33,331 nucleotides of DNA from an uncultured Sutterellaceae bacterium (GCA_902797695.1 CADBTW010000099.1:1-33331); one strand, 5' to 3'. Positions 7,240-15,540 are shown, numbered from the stretch's first letter. Numbers and translations: made by a program. The notes: a model not told the origin generated them from the letters alone.

Positions 7240-9123
7240 ATGAAGAGGCAATTCTTTCGCAAAACCGCAGCCGGCATGCTGCTCTCCGCGATCTGCGCGA
7301 TCTGCGCGCTTTCCGCACCCGCCTCACATGCCGCGCCTGTTCGGCCGCTCCCCGCCGAGGCGGGTGACGTAAGGGTCGGGATCGTCGCCTTCACGAGTCC
7401 CTCGCCTTATGAAGAGATCATTCCGCAGACACTCGCCGTGCTCGGGGAGAAGCTTGGGAAATCCCGCATCGTCGTTCGCGAGTACACGCTCGCGGATCTC
7501 GCCGAAGCCGTGCAGGCGGGAAGCGTCGACGTGTTCATCGCGTCGGCGGGCTTCTACCGGAGCATGGTGCCGCACGGGGCGAACCGAATCGCGACCGTTT
7601 TCTCGCGCCTTCACCCGGATCCAAACCACGCGGTCGGGTCGGCGTTCATCGTGCGGGCTGATTCGCGCGCGAAAACCCTTGAGGACACGCGAGGACTGAC
7701 GCTCGGGGCCACTTCTCCCACGGCCTTCACGGGCTACCTGATCGGGCTCGGGGAGGTGGCGGACCGGTTCGGCGATCCGGACAAGTTCTTCGGAGGGACG
7801 AAGTTCTACGGCGGCGGAGCGGGCGCCGAAAAGGCGCTCGACGCGCTCCGGAAGGGCGAAGTCGGGGTCATTTCGCTCAGGAACTGCTGGCTCGAGCGCG
7901 AAGTGGAGACGCATCCGGAAGAGAAAGGCGAATTCCGCGTTCTCGACCCAAGGGGAACGGACGAGCCCTGCGCGCGCTCTACCGACCTCTACCCTTCCTG
8001 GACAATCGGCTCAAGCCCCGGCACCGCGCCCTGGATCTCGAAAGCGGTCACCTCGGCCGTCCTCGCGATGCCGGAGACCGAAGGCGGCTACAGCTGGGGC
8101 ATCGCGACCGACTTCCGGGCGGTGGACGAGCTCTTCAGGAAGCTCCGCGTCGGGCACTACGCCTACCTCCGCGAATGGTCGCTGACGCGATTCCTCGTCG
8201 CCTGGTGGCCCGCGCTCCTCATCGCCCTTCTCGTGGTCCTAGGCTCCGTCGCCCACGCGATCCGGACGGACAGGCTGGTGAAGCGCCGGACCGCCGAGCT
8301 CCGCAACGCGCTCAGGCTGCAGCAGGAGTTCGAGGCCCGGGCCCGCAGGGCGTCCGAAAAGGCGGCTTTCATCGAGAAGCTCGGCATCGTGGGCGAGCTC
8401 TGTTCGGTCTTCGCGCACGAAATGCGGCAGCCCCTCGGCGCGATCACGCTCTACGCTCAAGGGATGCGGAGCCTTATCCGACGGGGAAAGGCTTCCGGCC
8501 CCCAAATGGAGCGGGCGCTCGGGAAACTCGAGGAGCAGGCGGCCCGGGCGAGCGGCATCGTCGACCGGGTCCGAGCCTACGCCCGCGAGAAGGAGTTCGT
8601 GCGGAAGCGCTTCTCCCTCACCGCCACGGTTTCGGACGCGCTCGAAAACTATGAAGCTTCCGCTTCAGTCCGGGCGAAAATCACGCGGCACTTCGCGAAC
8701 GACGCCGTTCTCACGGGAGACCCTGTCGAAATCGGCCTTCTCGTCCACAATCTCGTGAAGAACGCCGCGGAGGCCGTGCAGGGGCGGCCGGACGGGGAAG
8801 TGCAGGTGACGGTCGCCTCAAGCGGCGGAACTGCTCTCCTCTCGGTCTCCGACAACGGCCCCGGGCTCAGCGCCGAAAGGCTCGCGGAACTCGAGTCGCC
8901 GAAAGCCTCGGTGAAGAGCGGCAAGCACGAGGGCCTCGGGCTCGGGCTCCTCATCGTGAAGGCGATCACTGAAAGGGCGGGCGGCCGGATCGAATTCAAG
9001 TCTGACGGCGTGAAAGGGGTCGCGGCTTACGTCTGGCTTCCAGTGCCTGCAGAGGAAGAACCACAGGAAGAATCGGAAACCCCGCAGGAAAGCATTGAAG
9101 AGAAGGAAGGGAAAAATGACTGA
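7240..9123 (+). CDS. TtrS-like sensor histidine kinase with PhnD-like periplasmic domain
   Basis: A 627-aa membrane sensor kinase. Residues 1-32 are a signal peptide. Residues about 43-305 are a PhnD/TtrS-type periplasmic binding domain (DVRVGIVAF, later ISLRNCWLERE and YPSWTIGSSP). One membrane segment spans about 319-340, followed by a short coiled coil and a DHp domain with the phospho-accepting His at 393 in FAHEMRQPLG. The ATPase domain has its N box (HNLVKNAAEA), G1 (DNGPGL) and G2 (GLGLGLLI). AAGGAACG precedes the start. The stop overlaps the response-regulator start by 8 bases, so the pair is translationally coupled. The architecture matches TtrS, the tetrathionate sensor, but no ttrABC genes are nearby, so the ligand is unknown. 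Confidence 0.88.
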   Translation: MKRQFFRKTAAGMLLSAICAICALSAPASHAAPVRPLPAEAGDVRVGIVAFTSPSPYEEIIPQTLAVLGEKLGKSRIVVREYTLADLAEAVQAGSVDVFIASAGFYRSMVPHGANRIATVFSRLHPDPNHAVGSAFIVRADSRAKTLEDTRGLTLGATSPTAFTGYLIGLGEVADRFGDPDKFFGGTKFYGGGAGAEKALDALRKGEVGVISLRNCWLEREVETHPEEKGEFRVLDPRGTDEPCARSTDLYPSWTIGSSPGTAPWISKAVTSAVLAMPETEGGYSWGIATDFRAVDELFRKLRVGHYAYLREWSLTRFLVAWWPALLIALLVVLGSVAHAIRTDRLVKRRTAELRNALRLQQEFEARARRASEKAAFIEKLGIVGELCSVFAHEMRQPLGAITLYAQGMRSLIRRGKASGPQMERALGKLEEQAARASGIVDRVRAYAREKEFVRKRFSLTATVSDALENYEASASVRAKITRHFANDAVLTGDPVEIGLLVHNLVKNAAEAVQGRPDGEVQVTVASSGGTALLSVSDNGPGLSAERLAELESPKASVKSGKHEGLGLGLLIVKAITERAGGRIEFKSDGVKGVAAYVWLPVPAEEEPQEESETPQESIEEKEGKND

Positions 9124-9745
9124 AGCAGCCGGGATTATTCCGGAATCCGTGAAGGAAAAATGCCTCATCCGGGCGGTGGACGACGACCCGGCGATGCGGG
9201 AAGCCCTCCAGTTCATGCTGGAAGCGGAAGGGTGGCGGGTAGATGTGTACCCGGGAGGGCGCGAGTTCCTCGCCGGGGACGCGCCGTCAGTCCCCGGGTG
9301 CGTGATCACCGACGTCCGGATGCCGGGCTTCTCGGGGCTCGAGCTCCAGCACGAGATGAACGTGCGGGGAATTGCCCTTCCCGTGATCTTCCTCACCGGG
9401 CACGGCGACATTGAAATGGCCGTTTCCGCGATGCAGGAGGGAGCGGTCGACTTCGTGCAGAAGCCGGTGAGCCAGGAGCGGCTTCTCGCCGCGATCGGTC
9501 GGGCCGTCCGCCGGAGCCTCGACGAGACCGGCACTGCGGCGACCGAGGCCGAAATGCGGGCGAAGGCTTCCCAGCTTACGGACCGGGAACGGGAAATCGC
9601 GCGGCTCATCGGCTCCGGGCTCACGAACCGGCAGATTTCCGAACGGACAGGAATCACGGTGAGGACGGTCGAAGTGCACCGTGCGGCGATCATCCGGAAG
9701 CTCGGAGTCCGGAAACCCGGCGAAATCGCGAAGTACCTCATCTAG
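9116..9745 (+). CDS. TtrR/FixJ-type LuxR-family response regulator
   Basis: A 209-aa response regulator. The receiver domain covers about residues 15-125, with the acidic pair in VDDDP, the phospho-acceptor Asp at 66 (VITDVRMPG), Thr in FLTGHGD and Lys in VQKPV. A LuxR-type helix-turn-helix fills about 143-209 (LTDREREIARLI, then ISERTGITVRTVEVHRA). The Met at 9116 follows AAGGAAGG and is preferred to an in-frame Met seven codons earlier. It is the cognate partner of the overlapping kinase. Likely targets are its own operon or the divergent aconitase gene; that is inference from position only. Confidence 0.88.
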   Translation: MTEAAGIIPESVKEKCLIRAVDDDPAMREALQFMLEAEGWRVDVYPGGREFLAGDAPSVPGCVITDVRMPGFSGLELQHEMNVRGIALPVIFLTGHGDIEMAVSAMQEGAVDFVQKPVSQERLLAAIGRAVRRSLDETGTAATEAEMRAKASQLTDREREIARLIGSGLTNRQISERTGITVRTVEVHRAAIIRKLGVRKPGEIAKYLI

Positions 9746-10499
9746 GACGGCCAAAGTGCAGGAATTGCCTTGGGCCCCGGATTCCAGCCGCATTCCAAAT
9801 TTGGACGAAGTTCTTAATCACGGTGAGTCCGAAGATTCCCACGATGACGGTAGAACTCGCATTTGCCCGCCCCCTGGACCGAGGGGGACTTCTAGCCTGT
9901 TTCGATATGGCTCGTTTAAAAAAGCGAGTCTTATCTTCCTGAAAGCTCGGGACTGCCGCTCCAAGATGAAAAGCGTGTGGGAGAGGAAACAGCGTCGAAC
10001 CCGCCCGAGCCTGCTGCTATTCCGATGGCAGCCTGACTTCCGGACTTGTCTGAGGCGCGGACCAGCTTCCCGCCCTCCTAGCCGAACTTCTTTTTGACTG
10101 AAGAATTCAATTCTATCAAAGGGTTCGAATGAAAATACTAAACATGTGAAAAAACAGCTTAAAAAGGCGTTAATTTTGTGATCCCATCCGGCAAAAAGTC
10201 ACCCCTCTATCAATAATATTGCATATAATTCAATGCGTTAACTTCATATCTTCATCCGGTCGCGCCCCTGCGCCGCGAAGGACAAGCTTTGAAGGTTTTT
10301 CTTCAGTTAGCTACCTTCATTGCCGTGAAATGGCAGTACGCCTGAGCGAAGCGGTTCAGGCAAGAAACTGATCCGATTGTCCGAAGTCGCTTCAACACCC
10401 TCCGATAGAATTTTCTTGAACGGCCGGCCTTTTGCGGCACAAACGAGGGCGGGGCGGCTACACAGGGAATTCTTTTTTCTCCTCGGACGGACAAGGATC
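9746..10499. other. Gene-free region upstream of phosphoesterase
   Basis: No convincing gene is seen in these 754 bases. A short hairpin CCCCCT/AGGGGG at 9870-9887 may help end the two-component transcript but lacks a T run. From about 10090 to 10260 base composition falls sharply to AT-rich, and 10131-10182 holds one copy of a 52-base block that recurs upstream of the DUF4143 ATPase gene. The last 120 bases are GC-rich again and lead into the phosphoesterase start. Confidence 0.4.
10131..10182 (+). repeat. Diverged 52-bp non-coding block, copy 1
   Basis: This block aligns without gaps to 14013-14064: 41 of 52 positions match by hand count, including an identical 13-base core TTAATTTTGTGAT at 10170-10182. 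Similarity extends weakly upstream (AATTC and ATCAAAG are shared). Here no gene starts shortly downstream; the next begins at 10500. It may be a leftover promoter region of a lost paralogue. Confidence 0.6.
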
Positions 10500-11729
10500 A
10501 TGGCTCTCGGAAGAAGGAAAGTTGTGGCTGGATTCGGTGTCGCCGCGGCGGCAGCCGCAGCGGGAGGGGCGCTCTTCCTGCACAGGAGGGATGAGGGTCG
10601 GATTGAGCGCGTCCGCCAGATCGTGGGGCCTGACAACGGCACTTCGCGCACGATCTGCTGGGAAGGCCCGCAGGGCGCAACGCTCGAGTTACGGTCGCCT
10701 GACGGATCGGTGAAGCGCTTCGCCTCCCGGAGCGTGGCCCACAAGTCGGGGAAGGAGCTCTTCCGCATCAACACGGTGCGGCTTGAAGGGCTTTCCCCCG
10801 CATCTTCCCATGCCTATCGGATCGAAGGCGGGAACCGGGAGTGGACTGAGTTCAGGACCGCCTCGCCCGAGACGCTCGAAGCCCTCGTCTTCCCCGACAG
10901 CCAGTCAACAGACCATTACGCGACCTGGAAACAGCTTTACGAAGGGGCGCTCCGGCGCCACCCAAAAGCCGACTTCACGGCTAACCTCGGGGACCTCGTC
11001 GACTGCGGAGCCTGGACCGGGCACTGGAAGGACTGGTTCGGAGCCGTCTCAGAAGGCATTTCCCGCCTTCCCATTGCCCCTGTCATGGGGAACCACGACA
11101 CTTACGACGAAAATGCCCGGATAGGAATGCCGGAAAACTACCTCGCCGCGTTTCCGGTCCCCGGGAACGGCAGCTCCGGGTGGGACCGCTGGTACTACGC
11201 CTTCGACTCGGGACCCGTGCGCTTTATCGTGCTTTCGACCGAGTGGCTTGAAAGCGACCACTTCCGCCCGGGGCTTCTTCCCGAAATGAAGGCGTGGTTC
11301 AAGGACGCCGCCAGGACCAATAAGCCCTGGAAGGTCGTGATGATGCATAGGAACACCGTGACGAACAACATCCGGGGGCGCCGCCCGTTCGATTCCCCCT
11401 TCTCCGAGATCGGCCGCGAGCTGATGCCGCTCTTCGACGCCGCCCGAGTGGACGCCGTCCTCTCGGGGCATCTCCACACGTACAGGAACCGCGGCCATAT
11501 CCGCGCCTTCATGCGGGATGAGTCGGGTCCCCTTTACATCATGAGCGGGGTCGCGGGGAACATCCGCTACAACAATTTCTGGATAGATTCCGCCTTCGAC
11601 CGCTTCATCGCGCCGCAACCCGAAACCGACAACTACATCGTGCTTTCCGCCAAACGGGATTCTCTTTCCGTTCGTTCGCATCTTCCGGACGGTTCCCTCA
11701 TGGACGAAACCGTGCTTCGGAAGACCTGA
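10500..11729 (+). CDS. Exported metallophosphoesterase (purple acid phosphatase-like)
   Basis: A 409-aa protein of the calcineurin-like phosphoesterase superfamily. The Met at 10500 follows AAGGA and gives an N-terminus with twin Arg (GRRKVV, residues 4-9) and an Ala-rich hydrophobic run, so a Tat or uncleaved membrane anchor is likely; the frame open upstream of it looks unreal. Residues about 38-130 resemble the beta-rich N-terminal domain of purple acid phosphatases. The metal-site motifs follow in order: FPDSQ, NLGDLVDCG, MGNHDT, MMHRNT and SGHLHTYRNRG. The family hydrolyses phosphomonoesters or diesters using a two-metal centre; substrate here is unknown. It stands alone, convergent with the cupin gene downstream. 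Confidence 0.8.
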   Translation: MALGRRKVVAGFGVAAAAAAAGGALFLHRRDEGRIERVRQIVGPDNGTSRTICWEGPQGATLELRSPDGSVKRFASRSVAHKSGKELFRINTVRLEGLSPASSHAYRIEGGNREWTEFRTASPETLEALVFPDSQSTDHYATWKQLYEGALRRHPKADFTANLGDLVDCGAWTGHWKDWFGAVSEGISRLPIAPVMGNHDTYDENARIGMPENYLAAFPVPGNGSSGWDRWYYAFDSGPVRFIVLSTEWLESDHFRPGLLPEMKAWFKDAARTNKPWKVVMMHRNTVTNNIRGRRPFDSPFSEIGRELMPLFDAARVDAVLSGHLHTYRNRGHIRAFMRDESGPLYIMSGVAGNIRYNNFWIDSAFDRFIAPQPETDNYIVLSAKRDSLSVRSHLPDGSLMDETVLRKT

Positions 11730-11865
11730 GGAACAAGTGCGCCGCAACCCGTAAAAGGCACGAAGGACAGGAAGAGGAAACGAAACCGGCGCCCGGCGAG
11801 GGACTGAACTCCCCCGTCCGGACGCCGGCTGGAAAAACAGGGAAGCTTCTCCTTCTCCGAAACCG

Positions 11866-12243
11866 TTAGAGCCAGGGCGCCTTGGCGTCGTTGCAGGGAA
11901 CGCCGTCCGTCATCGTGAAGTGCTCGAGGCTTCCCTTCTTCGTCTGGATGCAGAGGAAGCGAAGGTCGGAGTCAGCCGCGGCGCGGATCGCGCGCTTCGC
12001 GGCCGGATCGACGCGGACGCAGTCGCCGGCGGCAAGCGTGATCACTTCGCCGTCAAGCCAGAATTCGCCCTTCCCCGCGAGGACGATGTAAAGCTCCTCG
12101 TTCTCCTTGTGGCAGTGGACGAACGGAACCGCGGCGCCGGCCGGCAGGTGGTTCGACGAAACCTCGCAGCCGGAAAGCTCGAGCGCGTTGTGAAGCTCGG
12201 AGCGGGGAGCCATGAGGTCGATGGTGGTCTTCTTGAAATTCAT
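11866..12243 (-). CDS. Small cupin-domain protein
   Basis: A 125-aa single-domain cupin. Motif 1 is seen as HCHKENEELYIVLAGKGE near residues 43-60, with metal-binding His-x-His and Glu; motif 2 is weaker (GDCVRVDP followed by a region lacking the usual His), so metal binding may be incomplete. AGGAGAAAA precedes the start. It lies 138 bases downstream of the MarR gene in the same direction and may share its transcript. Small cupins of this kind act as isomerases, dioxygenases or ligand-binding proteins; no specific function can be given. Confidence 0.75.
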   Translation of the reverse strand: MNFKKTTIDLMAPRSELHNALELSGCEVSSNHLPAGAAVPFVHCHKENEELYIVLAGKGEFWLDGEVITLAAGDCVRVDPAAKRAIRAAADSDLRFLCIQTKKGSLEHFTMTDGVPCNDAKAPWL

Positions 12244-12381
12244 TTTTTCTCCTGATAGTCAGTTTTTTTGCTGATTGACACTGCCAGGCGCAGAAAAACG
12301 CGCCGGCAAAGACATTCACCTAGGGGAAAAGAGCTCAGCAAGGCTCGCTTCCCGCTGGAATCCGATTGAAGAGCCGGGGCT

Positions 12382-12849
12382 TCACCCGCCCTTCGTCCTA
12401 CCCGCGCACGGTCCCTCGGAACCTTCTGAAAGGTTTCCGATCATGCGGGCCATGAATTCCTCCACGGCCTCCGCCTCCCACGGCCGGATGTTCTGAAGAA
12501 CCTTCGAGGAAAGGCGCTCCCCGATCTCAATGGCGACATTGCGGTACCGAAGGCCCTTTTCGGTAAGGAAAACGGCGACCGCGCGGGAATCCTTTCCGTT
12601 CGGCCCCTTCCTCACGTAGCCGAGCTTCTCGAGGCGGTCGATCATCACCGAGACCGTCGACTTCGTGCGGCAGGCTGCCCGGGCGATTTCCGAAACGCTC
12701 TGTCCGTCTCGCTCGAAGAGCGGGAGAAGGACATCGGTGTTCCCCGGAGCGATTTCCGAATACCCCTCGCGGACAAGCTCATCGTGCAGATACCGATTCG
12801 CCCGGTCGACGAGGCGTGAGGAGAGCCAGACAATTTTCGTGTTCGTCAT
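12382..12849 (-). CDS. MarR-family transcriptional regulator
   Basis: A 155-aa winged-helix regulator. The DNA-binding core spans about residues 35-100: SVSEIARAACRTKSTVSVMIDRLEKLGYV is the helix-turn-helix and GPNGKDSRAVAVFLTEKG the wing. Flanking helices would form the dimer interface. It begins 54 bases after the oxidoreductase gene in the same direction, so the two very probably form an operon. The two palindromes upstream of that operon (13429-13444, 13579-13594) are good candidates for its own operator, giving autoregulation relieved by a quinone-like or other small ligand; the pairing is inference. Confidence 0.85.
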   Translation of the reverse strand: MTNTKIVWLSSRLVDRANRYLHDELVREGYSEIAPGNTDVLLPLFERDGQSVSEIARAACRTKSTVSVMIDRLEKLGYVRKGPNGKDSRAVAVFLTEKGLRYRNVAIEIGERLSSKVLQNIRPWEAEAVEEFMARMIGNLSEGSEGPCAGRTKGG

Positions 12850-12903
12850 AGAAGCGGCCTGTTCCCTGTCAGGGCGTGGTGTGCGAAGCCATCCCGCTCC
12901 CGG

Positions 12904-13413
12904 TTATTCGGCGAGGAGCCTGCGGTAGGCGGCAGCCCTTTCCTTCAGGGCTTCGTCCGACATCCCGAGTGTGCCGTAGGTGACGAAGGGCTCGGCGTAC
13001 TTCATTCCGGTGTAGCCCGCGCTCGCTTCGAGCGGAAGGAGCAGCGATCGGACGGTCGGGTTCTCGTAGGAAGAAGCCGGGGAACCGGTAGAAACGGCGA
13101 CCTGGAGGATCTTCCCGACAAGCGCCTTTCCCTTGGATCCGTAAGCCCATCCGTAGGTGAGGACGTCGTCCATGAAGTTCTTCAGCATCCCGGGAACGCT
13201 GAACCAAAACATCGGGAACTGGAAAACGATGCGGTCGGCGGCCTCGATCGCCTGCTGCTCTGCCTTAACGTCGATCTTCGAACCGTCACGCCCGTAGAGC
13301 GACTCAAGCTCGCGGACCGTGACATTCGGCAGGTCCTTCACGGCGTCAAGAAGCTCCTTGTTCACGCGGGACTGTCCCGGATAGGAATGGGAAACAATGA
13401 CGAGCGTCTTCAT
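12904..13413 (-). CDS. NAD(P)H-dependent flavodoxin-fold oxidoreductase
   Basis: A 169-aa protein of the NAD(P)H dehydrogenase (quinone) / KefF-MdaB family. It starts MKTLVIVSHSYPGQSRVN, the usual first strand and phosphate-binding loop, and contains the family segment FQFPMFWFSVPGMLKNFMDDVLTYGWAY near residues 63-90, which contacts flavin. Such enzymes are cytoplasmic FMN/FAD-dependent two-electron quinone or electrophile reductases. ATG 13413 has GGAGAA about 6 bases upstream; the longer open frame beyond it runs through the palindromic operator and is rejected. First gene of an operon with the MarR regulator. Confidence 0.85.
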   Translation of the reverse strand: MKTLVIVSHSYPGQSRVNKELLDAVKDLPNVTVRELESLYGRDGSKIDVKAEQQAIEAADRIVFQFPMFWFSVPGMLKNFMDDVLTYGWAYGSKGKALVGKILQVAVSTGSPASSYENPTVRSLLLPLEASAGYTGMKYAEPFVTYGTLGMSDEALKERAAAYRRLLAE

Positions 13414-13428
13414 TTTCGGTTCTCCATA

Positions 13429-13444
13429 TGTTCGAATTCGAACA
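13429..13444. promoter_or_regulatory. Palindromic operator, proximal copy
   Basis: TGTTCGAATTCGAACA is a perfect 16-bp palindrome centred 23 bases upstream of the oxidoreductase start, adjoining its ribosome site. It shares both half-sites (TGTTCG/CGAACA) and flanks with the distal copy at 13579-13594 and differs only in the central four bases. Probable binding site of the MarR regulator encoded downstream. Confidence 0.7.
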
Positions 13445-13574
13445 ATTTTTGTCATCGAATTCAGATAAATTAGAGCATTGTAACTTTTCAGCATCGAATG
13501 ATGAAATTAATTTCAAATCATTCAAATATAAGAAAACATCACCCGCTTGTGCCTGAATTCGTGATGGCATGAAT

Positions 13575-13606
13575 TATATGTTCGTATACGAACAATACGA
13601 ACTGAT
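13575..13606 (-). promoter_or_regulatory. Promoter with palindromic operator in its spacer
   Basis: TGTTCGTATACGAACA (13579-13594) is a second perfect 16-bp palindrome. On the minus strand it is immediately followed by TATAAT (13575-13580), a consensus -10, and the palindrome fills the 17-base spacer behind a weak -35 (TTCGTA). An additional half-site, ACGAAC, lies beside it near 13598-13603. A bound repressor here would block RNA polymerase directly. This promoter would drive the oxidoreductase-marR operon with a leader of about 150 bases. Confidence 0.65.
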
Positions 13607-14012
13607 GGTTACATTTTGAAACCATTAAAGTGAAAACGCCCGGCCGGAGTGGTCAGGATGGAGATCTTCCGCTCAAAACACCTTGCACACTAAAACCACA
13701 ATCACTACATGCGTTAAGCCACAACGAAAACCGTTGACCGAACTGACTGAAATTTCAGAATCCGCATTGGCAGTGAACCACAAAATCCTCGGGACTGAAA
13801 AGAGAAAAGGCGGCGGCGGGACTGAAGTTGCCGTTGGGCGCCTGGCCGATCTGGAATCTCCTTCCTGTGGTCCGGCCAGGCCTGCGGTTGTTCCGAGTCA
13901 GACTGATTTACGGCTTAGTTTGGTGCGCGTATCAGAGTCCGGTTTTCTTCCCGATCTTCTGCGGAATTTCCTTCTCCCTGCAAAAACGTAATTCCAATCA
14001 AAGAGCCAGGCA
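13607..14012. other. Intergenic region with no recognised gene
   Basis: Upstream of the DUF4143 ATPase and divergent from the oxidoreductase operon. Short frames exist on both strands but have no ribosome site, no recognisable domain and atypical composition. I see no gene, terminator or RNA here. Confidence 0.4.
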
Positions 14013-14064
14013 GAAAATATGAAAAATGTGACAGAACGGCATACAAAGATATTAATTTTGTGAT
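14013..14064 (+). repeat. Diverged 52-bp non-coding block, copy 2
   Basis: Matches 10131-10182 without gaps (41 of 52 positions, identical core TTAATTTTGTGAT at 14052-14064). It ends 62 bases before the DUF4143 ATPase start and probably holds that gene's promoter or a regulatory site. Confidence 0.6.
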
Positions 14065-14126
14065 ATGGTCCCCAAAAAACCATCTATTTCTGTGATTCGC
14101 GGCACAACCAATTGAATTAAAACAAC

Positions 14127-15479
14127 ATGTATCTGAACCGAAAATTTGACGATTATTTAGCCAGTTGGAAAAAGGACGAAAGCCGCCTTCCTCTTATCAT
14201 CCGAGGTGCAAGGCAGGTCGGGAAAACTGCTTCGGTCAGGCATTTTGCGAAGGGCCTTTACGAATCCTTCATCGAAATCAACTTCGTTGAAGAACCGCGT
14301 TACAAGCGAATTTTCTCTGACGGCTATGATGCAGCAAGCATCATTCGGAACATTTCATTCATCGATCCCGGGAAAAGATTCATCCCGGGGAAGACACTTA
14401 TTTTCTTCGACGAATTCCAAACCTGTCCTCAGGTTGCCACCTCCCTCAAGTTCTTCAAGGAAGACGGGCGATTTGACGTCATCTGCTCCGGGTCCCTGCT
14501 GGGAATCGGCTATCAGGAAATAGAAAGCGTTAGCGTCGGCCATAAATCCGACGTGGAGCTGAGGCCCTTTGACTTTGAGGAATTTCTTTGGGCAAACGGA
14601 TATGGCAGGGACATTGCGGACATCCTGCTCGAGCAGCTTGTCTCCGGAAAACCATTCACGGAAGCCGCCATGGCATCCCTGACTGAACGGTTCGGGGACT
14701 TCTTCGTCCTTGGAGGGATGCCCGCGGTGGTGAAGCAGTATCTGGAAAGAAAAACCTTTGAGGGTTCCCTTGGCCTTCAGAAGCAGATTCTGCTCGATTA
14801 CGAGGAAGATATCCAAAAATACCTTAATGGCCTTGAACGAACCCGCGTTCTCAGTGTCTTTCGCGCGATCGCGCCACAGCTCGCGAAGGAAAACAAAAAA
14901 TTTCAAATCTCGAAAGTTGCCAGAGGGGCGAGGCTACGGGAGTATTCAGGGTGCGTGGAATGGCTTGAAAAGGCGGGAATCGTCCTCCGCTGCAGTTGCC
15001 TTGATTTTCCCGAACTTCCCATCCGCGGCAATGTGAATCCCGACAAATTCAAACTCTATTTCCTGGATACAGGCCTTCTGATCGCCTCTCTCGACCCAGA
15101 GGCCCAGGATGATCTCAGGGCAAATCGCAACCTTGGCGTATATAAGGGAGCGCTCTACGAAAATTTCGCTGCTTCCGCCCTTGTCGCGCAGGGCCTCCCT
15201 CTCTGCTACTACAGAAAAGAGGATGGGCAGCTCGAAGAAGATTTCTTCGCAAGAACCGCCGACAGCCTTGTTCCAATTGAAGTCAAGGGAGGAAACGGAA
15301 AAGCAGAATCGCTCAGGGTTCTGATCCGCAATCCCCGGTATTCAGACATCCGTTTTGGAATCAAACTTTCCCGAAGGAATGTTGGCTTTGAAAACAATGT
15401 CTACACAATTCCTCTTTTCTGCGCGTTCCTTCTCCGGCGTTTCCTGAAAACCGCAGAAGGCAAGTTCCCCGAAAACTAG
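14127..15479 (+). CDS. ATP-binding protein, AAA + DUF4143 domains
   Basis: A 450-aa protein of the widespread AAA_14/DUF4143 group. Walker A is GARQVGKT at residues 27-34 and Walker B LIFFDEFQ at 91-98. The C-terminal DUF4143 half includes a nuclease-like EEDFFAR ... VPIEVKGG segment near 370-395 that resembles a PD-(D/E)XK core. The role of the family is unproven; it is patchily distributed, often multicopy and often found near mobile or defence genes. No clear Shine-Dalgarno precedes the ATG, but this start matches the usual family N-terminus. The gene is visibly less GC-rich than its neighbours, with many A/T third positions, which suggests recent acquisition. Confidence 0.85.
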   Translation: MYLNRKFDDYLASWKKDESRLPLIIRGARQVGKTASVRHFAKGLYESFIEINFVEEPRYKRIFSDGYDAASIIRNISFIDPGKRFIPGKTLIFFDEFQTCPQVATSLKFFKEDGRFDVICSGSLLGIGYQEIESVSVGHKSDVELRPFDFEEFLWANGYGRDIADILLEQLVSGKPFTEAAMASLTERFGDFFVLGGMPAVVKQYLERKTFEGSLGLQKQILLDYEEDIQKYLNGLERTRVLSVFRAIAPQLAKENKKFQISKVARGARLREYSGCVEWLEKAGIVLRCSCLDFPELPIRGNVNPDKFKLYFLDTGLLIASLDPEAQDDLRANRNLGVYKGALYENFAASALVAQGLPLCYYRKEDGQLEEDFFARTADSLVPIEVKGGNGKAESLRVLIRNPRYSDIRFGIKLSRRNVGFENNVYTIPLFCAFLLRRFLKTAEGKFPEN

Positions 15480-15501
15480 GAAGCGGATCCGTCTTCGCCT
15501 G

Positions 15502-15523
15502 GGCCGCTCAATCATGAGCGGCC
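15502..15523. terminator. Hairpin between convergent genes
   Basis: GGCCGCTCA (15502-15510) pairs perfectly with TGAGCGGCC (15515-15523) around a 4-base loop. It lies midway between the stops of the ATPase (+) and the amidohydrolase (-). No T run is present on either strand, so it may be a bidirectional stem-type terminator or a transcript-protecting structure. Confidence 0.45.
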
Positions 15524-15540
15524 AGCCAGGAAACCAGCGC

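Noticed and set aside
7240-9745. Tetrathionate respiration locus (ttrS/ttrR gene names)
   Set aside because: Domain architecture matches TtrS/TtrR but no ttrA, ttrB or ttrC gene lies in the window, so the specific names are not justified.
9909-9930. Terminator-like GGCTCG/CGAGTC stem after the response regulator gene
   Set aside because: The A-rich run is in the loop and no T run follows on either strand, so it does not fit an intrinsic terminator.
13683-13991. 102-aa plus-strand frame upstream of the DUF4143 ATPase
   Set aside because: No ribosome site, no motif and atypical composition; likely chance frame.
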